Below are positions 11,415 through 23,149 of a stretch of 64,000 nucleotides of DNA, piece after piece. Within the stretch, counting starts at the first letter, position 1. Each line of letters opens with the position of its first letter. Both the position numbers and the translations under genes were made by a program. A model generated the notes under the pieces. That model was given only the letters and a program-made list of their open reading frames with translations. It was not told the DNA's origin and made no database searches. The stretch is from Diphasiastrum complanatum. Taxonomy: Eukaryota > Streptophyta > Lycopodiopsida > Lycopodiales > Lycopodiaceae. Where the stretch lies: positions 60,433,008-60,497,007 of the forward strand of contig CM055100.1 of assembly GCA_029204225.1 (NCBI GenBank), in the 5' to 3' direction.

Positions 11415-11557
11415 TGTGTAAGAGACGCCTCCCCAAGATCCTGCTTACAAGACAAAACAAAAGAGAACACACTGCTGGAGAAAATACCCAACCAAGTAGA
11501 AGCAACCAATCAATCTCTAGTAGCTCCGAATCCTATGTTCAAGATGTGGACATAACA
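11415..11557 (-). repeat. 3' LTR of G1 copy B
   Basis: On the minus strand it starts TGTTATGTCCAC after the polypurine tract and ends about GTCTCTTACACA. The inner part matches U5 of copies A and the 62-kb copy (GTTGGGTATTTTCTCC, TAAGCAGGATCTTG). At about 143 bp it is much shorter than the 476-bp LTR of copy A, so it has lost most of U3 or belongs to a short-LTR subfamily. Confidence 0.5.
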
Positions 11558-11572
11558 TTCTTCCCTCCTTAA
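11558..11572 (-). promoter_or_regulatory. Polypurine tract of G1 copy B
   Basis: Minus-strand TTAAGGAGGGAAGAA ends directly at the TG of the 3' LTR and primes plus-strand DNA synthesis in such elements. Just upstream, TTCTGAGGACAGAAC is a motif often seen before gypsy polypurine tracts. Confidence 0.6.
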
Positions 11573-14226
11573 TTTGGTTCTGTCCTCAGAACATGAAAGA
11601 AAAATAGAAATCATTCCTTTAACTTTCAATTTTAACCTATAAAATCATTTTCTTAGTCTGACTTGTTTATCAAACAAGACTTAGAGATAAACCTATTTTC
11701 AAACTGTTTATCTCTGCTTTGGAGTACAAACTCTGTTTTGAAAAGTACATTAAGCGATAAATTTTCTCATTTGGATTTCACTCACTATAAGTTAGTAATA
11801 TCACCTTCATGTAAAACTCTTACATGAGATACTGGGTAAAGTATTTCCTAATATAAGAGATTAAAGTTGAAGAAAATTAACAATCACAGTATGAAATCAT
11901 CCACAAATTCTGGTAGACACTTCAAAAAGCTTTAAGGTACAATTATTCTTAGAATCCACAATTCCAAGATATAATATTCATTCAACTGGAATCTCTAGGA
12001 GAATCATTAAGATAAGGAATGGTTAAACTCAATTCACTCTTGAGTTAAATGCCCTTGTTTCTAGCATCAATATGCAAAAAAATAGCAATCCATTCATCTT
12101 AATAGATATGTATGTCCCTTATGATAACTGGAGATCTAATCAAAAGAACTATACTTAAGAAACAATTGCAAACCATAATCTATAGTAGAATAGCATCCAC
12201 TAGATTAATTAAATTGTCCACAAGTAAAACAACTTATCTTGTGAAAATATCTGTGAGATCCATAAGTTCTCAATAACACACTAGAGTGAAGAGATTCAGA
12301 TTTTTCAAAACACTGATCTGAATTTTTAACTCAATTAGCCAATCAAGAATTAATTATCACACTTAAGAATCATCACAATTCCTTATTATCCTCAAACAAT
12401 AATTAAGTGTCTATTTATGATCCGTCAATCATAATTATTTAGATCCTTATGATTCGTCAATCATAACTTTCTAGAATCCAATTCATCCTTAATTATTTAA
12501 GGATAGTGGAGTATATGTCCAACATAACTTAGGAACCAATAAGAATCATTCTAAAATCTTTTCCACTGGAAAAATATTGGATTTAAGAAGATTTTCCAAA
12601 GCGGATTCTTTGACAGAAGTGCTAGATATTCAAGTTCTATAGCCACAGAAAATTAAAGATTGAAAGCATACCAAAATGATAATGACAATCATGTTTAACC
12701 ACAAAAAACTTTAGATTACCATCTAGAATCAAATCTAGATACCCAAAGTTTTACTGAATACAAATTTAGTTGTTATTTTTGGAATCATTATGTTTTGCTA
12801 TCCAATTGACCTCTCTGGGATCCAAGCACTAATGAACTGAGTCTATTCCTTAACTAAGAAATACTGTAGACCAAAAATATTGTATATCCAATGTACATAA
12901 TTTTAGCTGATGAATCCTGATGATTCACTAATCATGCGTCTTACAAGCAATATAGCTTAAATGACTATCAGTCTCTGGTGAATCCTTATCACACTAATCG
13001 TTTTACCAATTAACTTCATCCAGGAGTAACCAATTACTCAAGTTAATTGCCAATGATTCAGAAATCTTAAATGTCTAGGTGCAATTATACTAGTATAACA
13101 CCACATTTAGAACCTAATCTAAAGCATTTATAAGTTAACCAATAGATCTTCTAAGGGAAAGATTCGTTAACTCTGCAAGTATATGTCTCCACAATATTTC
13201 ATCATATGTTTATGTTCACCGACTAGCTTAATTGCACCAAATAACCCTAGTAACTAGGAATACAATAATCTCACTATGACCCAGTACATAAGCACATTCT
13301 TATCTGGTAGATTTTTCTAGAATCCACATATGTTACTCACATATCTCACTAAGAATCTTGTAACTCAGCTACAAAAGAATTTTTATTTCTCATGAGTAAA
13401 TAACATATCCAAAAAATCTCTGAGATGAATAACATATTCACTCTCACTAGTTTTACAACCCAGCTTACTTCTAATAACATAATTTCTTCCCCTCAATCAA
13501 GCCCTCACTGATCCTAGAACTCAACTAAGATTAGGTTGATCTAATACAGACATTTTAGACTCGAATTCCAATCAAACTTACTTGTACTCCAATTAAAATG
13601 AAACTAGTAAATTTTGACCTTTCATTGTACTACTTATACATAATGATTCAAATTTCAAATTAGTTCTAGTTCCGAATTGTTTCACACAATTTTTATAAAA
13701 TGTTTTTTTTTTTTAAAGTTCCAATTTGGTATCTTATTCTGAATCTATCTGAAATTCCAGAAAATTTCCATTTCTATACCACAATTGGTTCTCTTTTGTC
13801 AAAAACTATGCAACCAACAGATATTCATATAGAATTTTATCCCATCACTTCACCCCTCCTTTTAAAAAAATTACCAATTTCTATAAAAGCTAACTGGAAA
13901 GATGATACATGAAAATATCTAAATCCACGAAAAGTCAATAATAAGTGCATTCCATATTGGATTCACTCTATTACACACATGACTTTTCCTTCAAATATTA
14001 TCAACCTAAGTGACAATACTAACATTCCTCTGAAATCTATTTATGCAAAAGAGATATCCTAGGTTTGAGAAGTTGAAACACATAGCCTTAGAATTTATCT
14101 GAATTCCAAGTCTATTCTCACAAGTAGTAATTCATATGATATAACAATCTTTCAGAAGAAAAACTTCATGTTGGAAAGAATCATATAAACCAGTCTGATG
14201 TCTAATATTCAAGGTATTACTAATTA

Positions 14227-14372
14227 AAGGCATTGGCAATATTCCATTGAAACTTGCTTTTTCTAAAGATATCACTTTCCAATGTTCTTTTTGTTCCTAA
14301 GCTTACAGAGAACTTGATAAGTGTTGGAAAGTTGTTTGATTGTGGTTGTGATGTAAAATTTTCCATGCTAGT
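14227..14372 (+). pseudogene. Copia pre-integrase scrap
   Basis: Plus-strand GIGNIPLKLAFSKDIT and, after a one-base shift, NVLFVPKLTENLISVGKLFD are diagnostic of the copia gag_pre-integrase region. The rest of the element is absent. Its last residues overlap the part of the domain where C4 starts at 11189, so it is more likely another copy than the missing left half of C4. Confidence 0.65.
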
Positions 14373-14405
14373 AATAAGCTTCGAACCCATACTGATGCAT
14401 CAACT

Positions 14406-14711
14406 CTAGGACAAGCTTTTGTCAACTAACAGATCCAATGTAATTGATGTATCAAATTCTACTTCTAACATCACAATTGGCATCCAAAATTGTGGATAAC
14501 TCAATGGTCCAAAGATATCAGTCAAGAATTCAACTAAATGAATAATATATGGAATTAAGCAATTATTCTCAGGGATTACCAAAATCCTATCTATGAAATA
14601 CATTTCCCAAACACACTTACTACCTTTGATGTCCACCCTTCTTTCCCCCTTAGGATTTTCAGTCCCTTGAAAATCTATTTCAGCTAAGGCACTAAGAAGA
14701 TGTACAGACAC
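14406..14711 (-). other. Unrecognised 101-codon ORF
   Basis: A minus-strand ORF with ordinary composition (MSVHLLSALAEIDFQGTENP start) in an otherwise stop-rich area. It may be a remnant of the pol region of G1 copy B, since G1 lies on the same strand, but I see no protease, RT, RNase H or integrase motif. It could also be a chance ORF. Confidence 0.2.
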
Positions 14712-17032
14712 TAGTAAATGTAAAAAGTGAAATATTGTAGGAAACAGTTTGAAACAATTTCATTTCTATCCTATACTTGGGCTGAATTTCTGATATACAA
14801 AAATCATCGACTAATATGAAAATTAACATTAGTCTGATCTTTTGCATACAATTCACTATAGGATTTAAACAGGAAATGAAATTAACTTTTTTACTTTTGG
14901 TCAGTTCCCAACAATAACAAATTTTCCAATAAAATTGGAATGTTTTTTTTTAATTGACCGGTTTGGCATTACTCCGTCAATATTAACAAAAACTATCCAA
15001 TCTCAGAATTTGAAATTACATGAATGGAGAATTTCAATAACTCTTAAACTGTATCCAACCAAATTTCACTATCCAGATAAAGAGTTCTGTCACCACACAT
15101 TCTATCTGGCCATTTCATATTGTTTGACGATTTTAACTTCAATTTTGACAAGTATCTTGCACAAACATTCACTTGACCCATTTCTAAATAATTAGTATCA
15201 ATGAGAAATATATCAAACAAGTAACCGATTTCAAATTTTAACCAAATATGAAATTCAACAAAAAAAAAATTTAAATTTTAACTTTCATCCTAAAAGTTCT
15301 CTATTCCAAAAGTTAAAATGACCTTATAGTATAAACTGCCCACAAATTCCATGTACAAGAGTACAATATTTTTTGTGATTTCTTCTGTCAATTTTAAATT
15401 ACCTATAGCTGGGAAATATTTTAGCATTAGTGAAAACACTGTGACTAACTCTAATTGATGAATTCATTGTAGTCAATTCACTAATCTAAACTCATTCCAT
15501 AGATAACGAAAAATTGACCGAAATTTTGATTTTTTTGGAAAAACTAAATTTTTGGCACAATTTTACGTAAGTCAAACGAAAATACTGTTAGTACAATAGG
15601 TAATCAAAATCCAAAAATTGAAATACAGTTTGATTCCTAATGTTACTTAACCAATGTCTAACTGGCATGCAAAGCACACTACATCAGTCACAAAACATCA
15701 CGGAATTTTTCAGCCAGTATCACAGATTTGTGACCCAACCATCAAAGCACATGCGTATGACCACTCAAATCGATTGTAAATCTTTCATGCATGTCAAAAA
15801 TACTCTCTGAATCCACATGCAATCAATCCATGCAAGCATAGTACCACAAATTAGGGAAAAGACTAGCATGCAATCAGAAAAATTACAGATTTTGTCGATT
15901 TTGCTCACAAAACTGCCAAAATTTCAAACGGTTGGCTACAATGCACCAAATCAGGTGTTGTAATGCATATTACAGAGGGAGACCAAGTGACCGAGATGCT
16001 TGCCATATCAACCTACCACCTAGGCTTCACACTTTGAGAACAAAGCGTCTCAAAATCTGTAGTAGGGTGCGCTTCCTCAAGGCCATATGCTGTGAAAATG
16101 TGCAGTCACCTCCTCTAGCCTAAAGTGATGTTACCAATAGTCTTAAATGGTCTATCAGACTTCTGTGAAGCACTCATACTAGTCCTAAGAAGCAATATAG
16201 GCTGAGAACGAATATTTCTTGGTTTGTAAAACTCAAAATAGCTTCAAACTTGATGGAGATGGAGCATAAGCCTCCGGCCATCAATTTATAGGTCTGATAG
16301 CTTGCTAGGAAGGTAAAAAGGAATGCTAATCATGTTATAAAAATTTCTAGCATGATCTCCTTATGGATTGGGAGCATTCTATCCCCCAAAAACCACAAAA
16401 ATAAGCTATTTTTTTGGTCTTTTTTTACTTTCCGCAAGTCCAATTCATGGAATTCTTGGCTCTAAATTCAGAGATAGCTTCAAATTACTTTGGTTCAACT
16501 CTTTACAGGCTCTAAATGGTGTTTTACAGCCACCTACTATCCAACTTTATGAAAGAATAAGCAACAATGATGATTTTTGGCTATTTTCTGCTTTTTTATT
16601 CACAATATAGTGGAAATTCATGACATGCAACTCTTTCTCTAGCACATTCAAACCAATTTATAAAATTATAGCCATCTAATTGATCTGATCTTGCTGGATT
16701 TTAGTTCTTACTATCAATTTTGAGTCAAAAGGCATGAAAAAGCAAGTAAATTTGACCAAAACATAGCCTAGAACCGTAAATCATGTAAAGAACTAGCATG
16801 CATCATTAATTCCATCATTAATGATCCCTTAAATGAAAGTACACTTGTTGGAAAATTCAGATCTACATAAGATTGGAGCTACACAAGAAAAATCTCCAAA
16901 AAAGCATCACAAATTGGCTTTCTAGGACAATTCTCCATAAAATCCCAAAAAATTTCAAGAGAAATGGATCCAAACCCTGACCTTGCCCTCATGATCACGA
17001 TTGAGGAGGCATGGAAAGGGTCCACATTTTTT
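14712..17032. other. No gene seen; right part probably an LTR of a tRNA-Asp-primed gypsy
   Basis: AT-rich, stop-rich sequence. The last kilobase before 17026 should hold the LTR belonging to the tRNA-Asp primer site at 17033, ending GGGTCCACA at 17018-17026. I cannot fix the LTR start. The ORFs here (15932, 16368 and 16964) show no known motif. Confidence 0.35.
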
Positions 17033-17050
17033 TGGCATCGTTGTCGGGGA
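17033..17050 (+). promoter_or_regulatory. tRNA-Asp primer-binding site of an Athila/Tat-type gypsy
   Basis: TGGCATCGTTGTCGGGGA, preceded by a T run, differs at few positions from the TGGCGCCGTTGTCGGGGA primer site typical of plant Athila and Tat-type gypsy elements. It marks a plus-strand element whose leader runs to the right. That element is cut by copia C5 near 17862, and no gag or pol of it is present. Confidence 0.6.
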
Positions 17051-17199
17051 GAGGGTGCTAAGCTACTATTTAGATGGGTTTTAGTTTGCATTTTGCTTGA
17101 ATTTTTTATTTTTTTCTCACAGTTTTATTACTCGTCAACAGGCTTTTCTCTGTTTTCCCTTTATTACTTTTACTCTCCACTTCTCCAGAGAGCTAGGCA

Positions 17200-17765
17200 G
17201 GCTCCAGACACAGTTCTGTGAGCTCGGCGAGTTATAAATTATAACTCGTCATCAGAGACTTCACTCACCCTACAGCCTATTGCTTGCCAAATCCAGTTTT
17301 TTACACTTTTCCTTTGCTAACTTTACTCGCCATCAGAGCAGAGTGATCAGCAAGCTCAAGGACATCTTCTTGGTGACCGACGAGTTATAACTTATTACTC
17401 GCGCTCAGAGCCATTATTCGCCATTTTGAATTTTTCCTCCAATTTTTTAGGTTTTCGCCCTTTTATTACTTGCTAGTTATAACTCGTCATCTGAGTTTTT
17501 TCATTTTTTACTCATCAATTTTACTCGCCATCAGAACTGAGGTGTGTACTCGTACTAATCTATGTTCCTGGTGACCGGCGAGTTATAATTTATTACTCAC
17601 TATCAGAGCCAATACTTGCCAGTTATTACTCGCCATCAGTTTCTCACTACTCGCCATCTTCACAGATTGTTCTGATCATCATTTTTACCAAGTGGACAGC
17701 TCGACGAGTTATAATCCTACTACTCACGTCTGTTATTACTCATGTAGTATAACTCGCCATCACAA
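17200..17765. repeat. Cluster of imperfect palindromes built on GCGAGTTATAA
   Basis: Five units pair a GGCGAGTTATAA or GACGAGTTATAA half with a TTATTACTCGCC or TATAACTCGTC half, at about 17226, 17377, 17465, 17577 and 17700. Extra ACTCGCCATCAGAG half-sites lie between them. They sit in the leader downstream of the tRNA-Asp primer site. Spacing is irregular (about 90-150 bp), so this is not a simple tandem satellite. Confidence 0.6.
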
Positions 17766-17862
17766 AAATTTTGGAATTTCTCTTTGTCCTTTTACAATCA
17801 AAATCCATCTGTATTTTTTTGTATTTTCATTTTTTCCAATTGCCTTTAGGATTCACAATTAC

Positions 17863-18126
17863 TGTCAACAATCAGAAATGCAACATCAAACATTCACCAT
17901 AAACAATCACCAAGTAGGGAGACGGAAGAAGAACATGCAATATCACTCTATCACACTACCACATATTGAATGTAAAATGTACATATAAACCCTGAACCTT
18001 GATAGAGAGGGAGAACCTAGGAGTAGACTACTAGACTAGCCAACAACTAGTTACAGCTAGTAATAAAGTACATCGTAAACAGTAACTAAGAAGTGTAACA
18101 ATGAAGTTTATCATTGATTTCTAACA
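17863..18126 (-). repeat. 3' LTR of copia C5
   Basis: It begins TGTTAGAAATC on the minus strand immediately after the polypurine tract and probably ends TGTTGACA at 17863 (about 264 bp). The start is well supported. The end is inferred from the TG/CA rule because the partner LTR is missing. Confidence 0.55.
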
Positions 18127-18137
18127 CTCTCCCTCAA
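18127..18137 (-). promoter_or_regulatory. Polypurine tract of copia C5
   Basis: Minus-strand TTGAGGGAGAG sits directly before the LTR start TGTTAG, the classic plant copia arrangement. Confidence 0.75.
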
Positions 18138-18155
18138 TGATAAAATTACATTCTT

Positions 18156-19670
18156 CTATTCCTGGTAGAGTTGAAACTTTTCAAATTTACATCTACCTAA
18201 TGACTTAGTAAAAATATATGTCACTTGATCTTCAGATTTACAGAAAACAAGATCAATGGCTCCATCAAGAATTTTCTCTCGAACAAAATGATAATGTATT
18301 TCGATGTGCTTGGTTCGAGCATGTAAAGCTGGATTTTTGGCAAGGTGAATGCAGCTTTGATTGTCGCAAGATATAATAGTTGCATCCACCTATGGTTGAC
18401 CTAGATCCACAAGCAATCTTTGTAACCATACCGCTTCTTGTGCAGCATTGCTGAGTGCTTGATATTCAGCTTCCGTCGAGGATAAGGCTACTGTAGGTTG
18501 CTCTTTGCTGTTCCATGAAACTGTAGCTGTACCATAACTGAATGTATGACCACTGGTGGAGCTTCTGTCATCAATATTACCTGCCCAATCATCATCTTTA
18601 TATCCTATCAATATTAACACTTCAGGCTGATCATACTTCAAACCAAAATTCAATGTCCCTTGGATGTATCTGAGAATACGTTTAGCATACTTCCAGTGTG
18701 TTTGACTAGGATCTTGCATAAATTGACTAACAACACCAACAGCATAAGAAATATCAGGTCGTGTGTGTGTCAAATAAATCAAACTACCCACCAGCTGTTT
18801 ATACAAATAAGCATCCACTTCCTCAAATTCATCATATGCAGTAAGCTTTGTGTTGACATCCATAGGTGTACTCAAAGGATTACAATCTTGCATATTGAAC
18901 TTATAAAGCAAATCTCCTGCATATTTGTTTTGTGTAAGAAAGACCACATTTTCTTTTTGTCATACTTCAATGCCAAGACAATAGTGCGTCAATCCTAAAT
19001 CGCTCATGTCCAAAGCATTGGAAAGATCTTATTTGATTTCATCAATTAAGCTCTCATTACTTCCTGTAATAATCAAATCTTCCACGTACAGCACAATGAA
19101 CACTATATCTGAATCTTGCCTTAGAATGTAAAGATTAGGATTAGAATCACTCTTTATCATTCCCCTTCGGTTAAAGTGTTCATCAATGCAAGAGTACCAC
19201 ACCCGTGGTGCTTGCTTCAATCCATAAATAGCTTTGTTGAGCTTACAAACAAGGTGCTCTCTCCCCGGTTCAATAAATCCTTGAGCTTGTACTAAGTACA
19301 CCTCTTCATCCAGCACTCCATTAAGAAAAGCAGATTTAACATCCATTTGCTGGATCTTCCAACTATAGAAAGCAGAAATAGCAACGACAGAACATATAGT
19401 TATCATCTTAGCTACGGGTGCAAAGGTTTCCTCAAAATCAATACCTTCATGCTACTCAAATCCTCTCGCAACCAACCGTGCTTTGTATTTGTTGAGTTGC
19501 CCATCAGCTCCATATTTAATTTTGTATATCCATTTGCAAGTGATAGGCGTCTTACCATCAGGTAGCTCAACCAAGTTCCAAGTCCTATTTTTTGATATAG
19601 CTTCCATTTCTGTTTCCGTAGCTTCATGCCACTCCTCGTGCTCCTTTGTTTTATCAAAAGTTTTTGGTTC
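18156..19670 (-). pseudogene. Copia C5 reverse transcriptase and RNase H
   Basis: RT begins near 19660 (EATETEMEAISKNRTWNLVE, CKWIYKIKYGADGQ, KARLVARGFE), breaks frame at about 19450, and continues in 19029-19406 with QQMDVKSAFLNGVLDEEVYL, LNKAIYGLKQAPRVWY and the catalytic box as LYVEDLIITG. The usual YVDD has become YVED. The 18390-18947 ORF carries the connection (TPMDVNTKLTAYDEFEE, GSLIYLTHTRPDISYAV) and the RNase H start (DDDWAGNIDDRSSTSG, SSTEAEYQAL). 18156-18389 is its C-terminus (HARTKHIEIHYHFVREK). A stop at 18390 separates the last two. Confidence 0.85.
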
Positions 19671-20880
19671 TTGAGCCTTGAGCACAGAACCCATTAGGGC
19701 TAGATTCATCTCTAATCTTGCAGGAGGTTTTTGATTTCTACTTGATCTTCTAAGCTCTCCCTGCTCACTAGATTCGAGAGTATCTCTCTTCTTTGCACCA
19801 TCTGTGACTGATAAGTACCATTTAGGTACTATCTTGGGAATTTCAGCATCAGGCTTGCCTTTGTCCAATGGATTTTCTATATCAAAATCCACTTCCTTCT
19901 TGACCTGTACTTTTGCTCCCTCATCAAAATGTTCAGTGATTCCTTCAGATTGTTCACCTCGACCCATCTCGTCAAATGTAGCATCCCTAGAAATTACAAG
20001 CTTCTGTGCATTTGTGTCATACATCATGTATGCCTTGGCCTCCTCATCATATCCAAAGAAAATATACTTGATAGCTTTTGCATCCAATTTCCTTCGTTTC
20101 TCATCCGGAATATGAGCATAAGCATCACAACCAAATACTCTCAAATGAGAAATATTAGGTTTCTTTCCGGTAACAGCTTCATGAGGTGTCTTGGATTTTG
20201 TAGGACACCGACTCAGGATGTGCGCAGCTGTGCTACAAGCTTTTGCCCGAAAGGTGTTTGGCAGACCCTTGCTTTTGAGCATCACCCTGGCCATCTCAAC
20301 AATAGATCTGTTCTTTTGTTCTACAACTTCATTTTGCTATGGTGAATAAGGTGTTGTAGTCTGCCTCTTGATCCCTTGATCTTTGCATAAATCAATAGAT
20401 TCTGTCGAAAAATACTCACCACCTCCATCAGATCTCAAAGTTTTGATGCAACATCCTGTTTGCTTTTCAGCTAATGCCTTGAATTCCCTGAACTTAGCAA
20501 AAGCATCTGAATTTTTGCTTATAAAATAAATCCAAATGCATCTTCTATAATCATCAATGAAGGTGATAAAGTAACCATTAAGAGATCTAGTCTACATAGG
20601 TCCACATAGATCACTGTGGACAAGATCTAGGATGCCACTGGCTCTCCTTGCTCCACTTTTGGAAAAACTCTCTCTGTGTTGTTTTTCCAAAATGCAACCT
20701 TCACAAATTTTTCCTTCAAAAGAAATATCAAGCAATCCTATAACTAGATTACCTCTTTTGAGAATCTATAAACTTTGGGCACTAATATGATCGAATCGTT
20801 GATGCCAAAGATCACTTTGACTATCAACCGTGCTTACCATAGCTTGAGTTATAGCCAAACCTTAAATAGCTACCAGGCAG
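19671..20880 (-). pseudogene. Copia C5 integrase
   Basis: Reading down from 20880: DLWHQRFDHIS and CEGCILEKQHRESF form the HHCC zinc-binding region; LVHSDLCGPM (first Asp), TLRSDGGGEYFS (second Asp) and VVEQKNRSIVEMARVML (Glu) form the DDE core. The C-terminal part in ORF 19452-20294 has KTPHEAVTGKKPNISHLRVF, GYDEEAKAYMMYD and RDATFDE. All three catalytic residues survive, but stops occur near 20337 and in the first half. Integrase would join element cDNA to the chromosome. Confidence 0.85.
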
Positions 20881-21480
20881 AGTTAAGTATCATTTTATAC
20901 ACAAAAAACTCTATTTAAAAGATATAGGTGTGGCTCGGTGTACTGCGGCTACACAAGTTGATGATGTATTTACAAAGTTGCTAACCAGGGGCAAGTTTGA
21001 AGATATTAGACTAAAGCTTGGCGTTGAATCAATATCTTGAAAGTTGTGTAAGTTATTGGACACGCGTTGTGTCTTGCTTGTATTATCCTTATGAAGTATG
21101 CTTTATTTTCTGAGTTGGAAGTGACTATGCTATCATGGAGGCATGTTCCATGAATAGTTTGCTTACTATTAAGTAGTTGACATTAATTCTTGAGGGAGAG
21201 AATTATAAAGGGCAATAATCAATGTGTACTAATATGACAGTTACTTGCCAAATTTGATGGCTACCCTCTCTCTCTCTCTCTCTTGCTTTTAAATAGTGGG
21301 CCGATCTTTCTTGAGCCCTTCAGTTGCTATTAATTAGACTCACTTATACTTGCATTACATATAGCGTGAAAGCAGTGTGAATACACAGTTTGTTGGTGTG
21401 TGAGCAATCTTGTGTTTCTTGTCTTGAAGTGCTTATAAAAGTGTTGTGGTGATTGCATCAATCAGTAGCATTGATGTCAA
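20881..21480 (+). mobile_element. 3' end of copia C6
   Basis: The plus-strand RNase H tail (KYHFIHKKLYLKDIGVARC, DVFTKLLTRGKFEDIRLKLG, stop at 21038-21040) is followed by a spacer, a polypurine-like CTTGAGGGAGAG at about 21199-21210, and an LTR-like region with a CT repeat at 21266-21284. LTR limits are not resolved. Its left end abuts C5 head-on, giving an inverted junction. Confidence 0.65.
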
Positions 21481-21862
21481 CTATAAAATATTCTTATTAG
21501 TTGGATATTTTCACAAACAGAAAATGTATGGATCTTATCTTATAATAGTTGTTCTTTGTTTCTAAAATTAATATTAATATAACTAGTCAACATTTACATC
21601 CTATAAGTTTTAACATAAAATTTCAGATTTATGGAACTGAGGTATCACTCAATCATTTGTATTTATAGATATAATTCTTAAAAGTTGAATTGTAACACAG
21701 AACCAATAATAAGTGCATAAAAAGAGACAAAATAGTTTCAAAGTTTTAACCTATTTAAGATAACAAAAGCATTAATAACAAATTGTTTGTATTTAAACAA
21801 TTTTTATCCTATTATTTGAAATGGACGATCTTAGTGATTTAAATCTTCTCTGTTTTTTGCAG

Positions 21863-22466
21863 GGCTTTATGTTCTAGTTCTGGATTGCAATGTTATTTTC
21901 AAAAGCTTTGTTGGTCATATGTTGTCACAATAATTGGAATCACATTTATGTGCATCATCGGTAAAGTAACTATATTACATCAAATAGCTTTTAAATGTAC
22001 TCTTATTTTCTAAAAGTGTGATTGTATAGTTCTATAATTTTTCTTTAACTAATATGCATTGTGAATTTTAATTTTTTGAATTTTTGGGGATTTTTAATAT
22101 CAATTGATACAACCATGAACTATATTACTAAATATGTTTTGATACATGGTGGATTAATCTAATATTATATTCATATTGTTGTCATCAGCTCTTGTTGCAG
22201 GTAATTTCGTGTGTCGTAAAACTTTCAAAAAATCAACTGGCCAAACTAATGAAAAGAAGAGTGATGTTGCATCCAAAAAATTCAAACAAAAACAAGAAAA
22301 CTCTACAGAAGGTGAAGAGCCGGCAATGATGAAAAACTCTATAAACTTTCAATACAAACAAAGACATTATAATTCAGATACATTTGGTCTTTTCCCTTAC
22401 AACAAAAATACTATATTTAAAATCAATCCAAACAAATATAGTTTAGAACCTAATAATGGCTATTAG
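21863..22466 (+). CDS. Two 3'-terminal exons of an unidentified membrane-protein gene
   Basis: Exon 21863-21960 follows a strong acceptor (CTCTGTTTTTTGCAG) and ends at a GTAAAG donor. Exon 22189-22466 follows TGTCATCAG and ends in TAG at 22464. Joined, they read 124 codons without a stop. A Cys-rich start (C-x6-C-x5-C) leads to a hydrophobic helix SYVVTIIGITFMCIIALVAG that spans the splice junction, and then a Lys/Gln/Asn-rich hydrophilic tail of about 85 residues, consistent with a type I membrane protein with a basic cytosolic tail. The family is not recognised. A HAP2/GCS1-like gamete fusogen tail is a loose possibility only. Upstream exons are not found; the copia nest to the left may fill a large intron, or these exons may be a relic. 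Confidence 0.4.
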
Positions 22467-23149
22467 AGTACAAAGTTTCAATATTGATAAAATTATACTT
22501 TCAAATAACTACATAATCATGATTATTATATATCAAATTTTACAATATTTTAGTCTTAACATTATTTTGAATTGTTAATTGTTATAAGTCTTTTTTATTT
22601 TATGTTGGATATGCATCATCACAATCAGTATTTTTTCATCAATTTGTTCATGCAACACATATGAGTGCCACGTTAACACGTAGATAGATTGAGTAGGGAT
22701 ATTTGTCTCGTATGCAAGACCCTCACACCCTCCAAAAAACTTAGTGTTGTGTATATGAACTCTTGTTTTTGGTTGAAAACTGTAAAAGATATCCATCTAG
22801 GATCTTGACTTTACTATTAGTTCAATTGGTTTATTGACAATTTATGAAAATCTCTTATAAATCAAGTAAATTGGTCGATTGGAAGTTGGTAGATAGAATT
22901 GATAACTTTCTGAATAGAGAAAGTTATGTTCTTAGATGTCTTTACAATTTTTTGAAATTCTTTACTATTTGGGTTAGCTTTTTACTATTTTCTAAGTCAT
23001 TAGTTGCATCACACTAGTAGTGGCAAGGCAACATCAAAGAAGTGGAATTTAGCAAGTTGAATCACTGTGAAAGGTGAAAGGTAAAAGAAAACTCAAAAAA
23101 TGTTGAGTCTTTTGTTGCTAGGTTTCTAATTAGAATACTCTCGATCTCT
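22467..23149. other. No gene seen
   Basis: AT-rich sequence after the putative last exon; it may include its 3' UTR. ORF 22575-22796 shows no motif. Confidence 0.4.

Larger units (their letters stand above)
11415..14226 (-). mobile_element. Ty3/gypsy-type element, family G1 copy B
   Basis: The 3' LTR (11415-11557) and polypurine tract are followed by internal sequence that aligns by eye with copy C from about 12245 to 14226, and with copy A from 12245 to 13410. No ORF is intact. The upper limit is uncertain: a plus-strand copia scrap begins at 14227, and I cannot follow G1 homology beyond it. Confidence 0.55.
17863..20880 (-). mobile_element. Ty1/copia element C5, 5'-truncated
   Basis: On the minus strand from high to low coordinates: pre-integrase and integrase, RT, RNase H, polypurine tract and 3' LTR. 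Gag, protease, primer site and 5' LTR are missing because the element ends abruptly at about 20880 against a plus-strand copia tail (C6). Several stops and frameshifts show it is dead. Confidence 0.8.

Noticed and set aside
13700-15195. Small plus-strand ORFs at 13700 and 14935
   Set aside because: AT-rich, low-complexity translations without motifs, inside or beside G1 copy B.
21863-22466. Naming the two exons HAP2/GCS1
   Set aside because: Only a loose Cys pattern before a membrane helix; no diagnostic domain is present.
22176-22466. A stand-alone small gene starting at TTG 22176
   Set aside because: It lacks an ATG and the frame joins cleanly to the exon at 21863-21960 through consensus splice sites.
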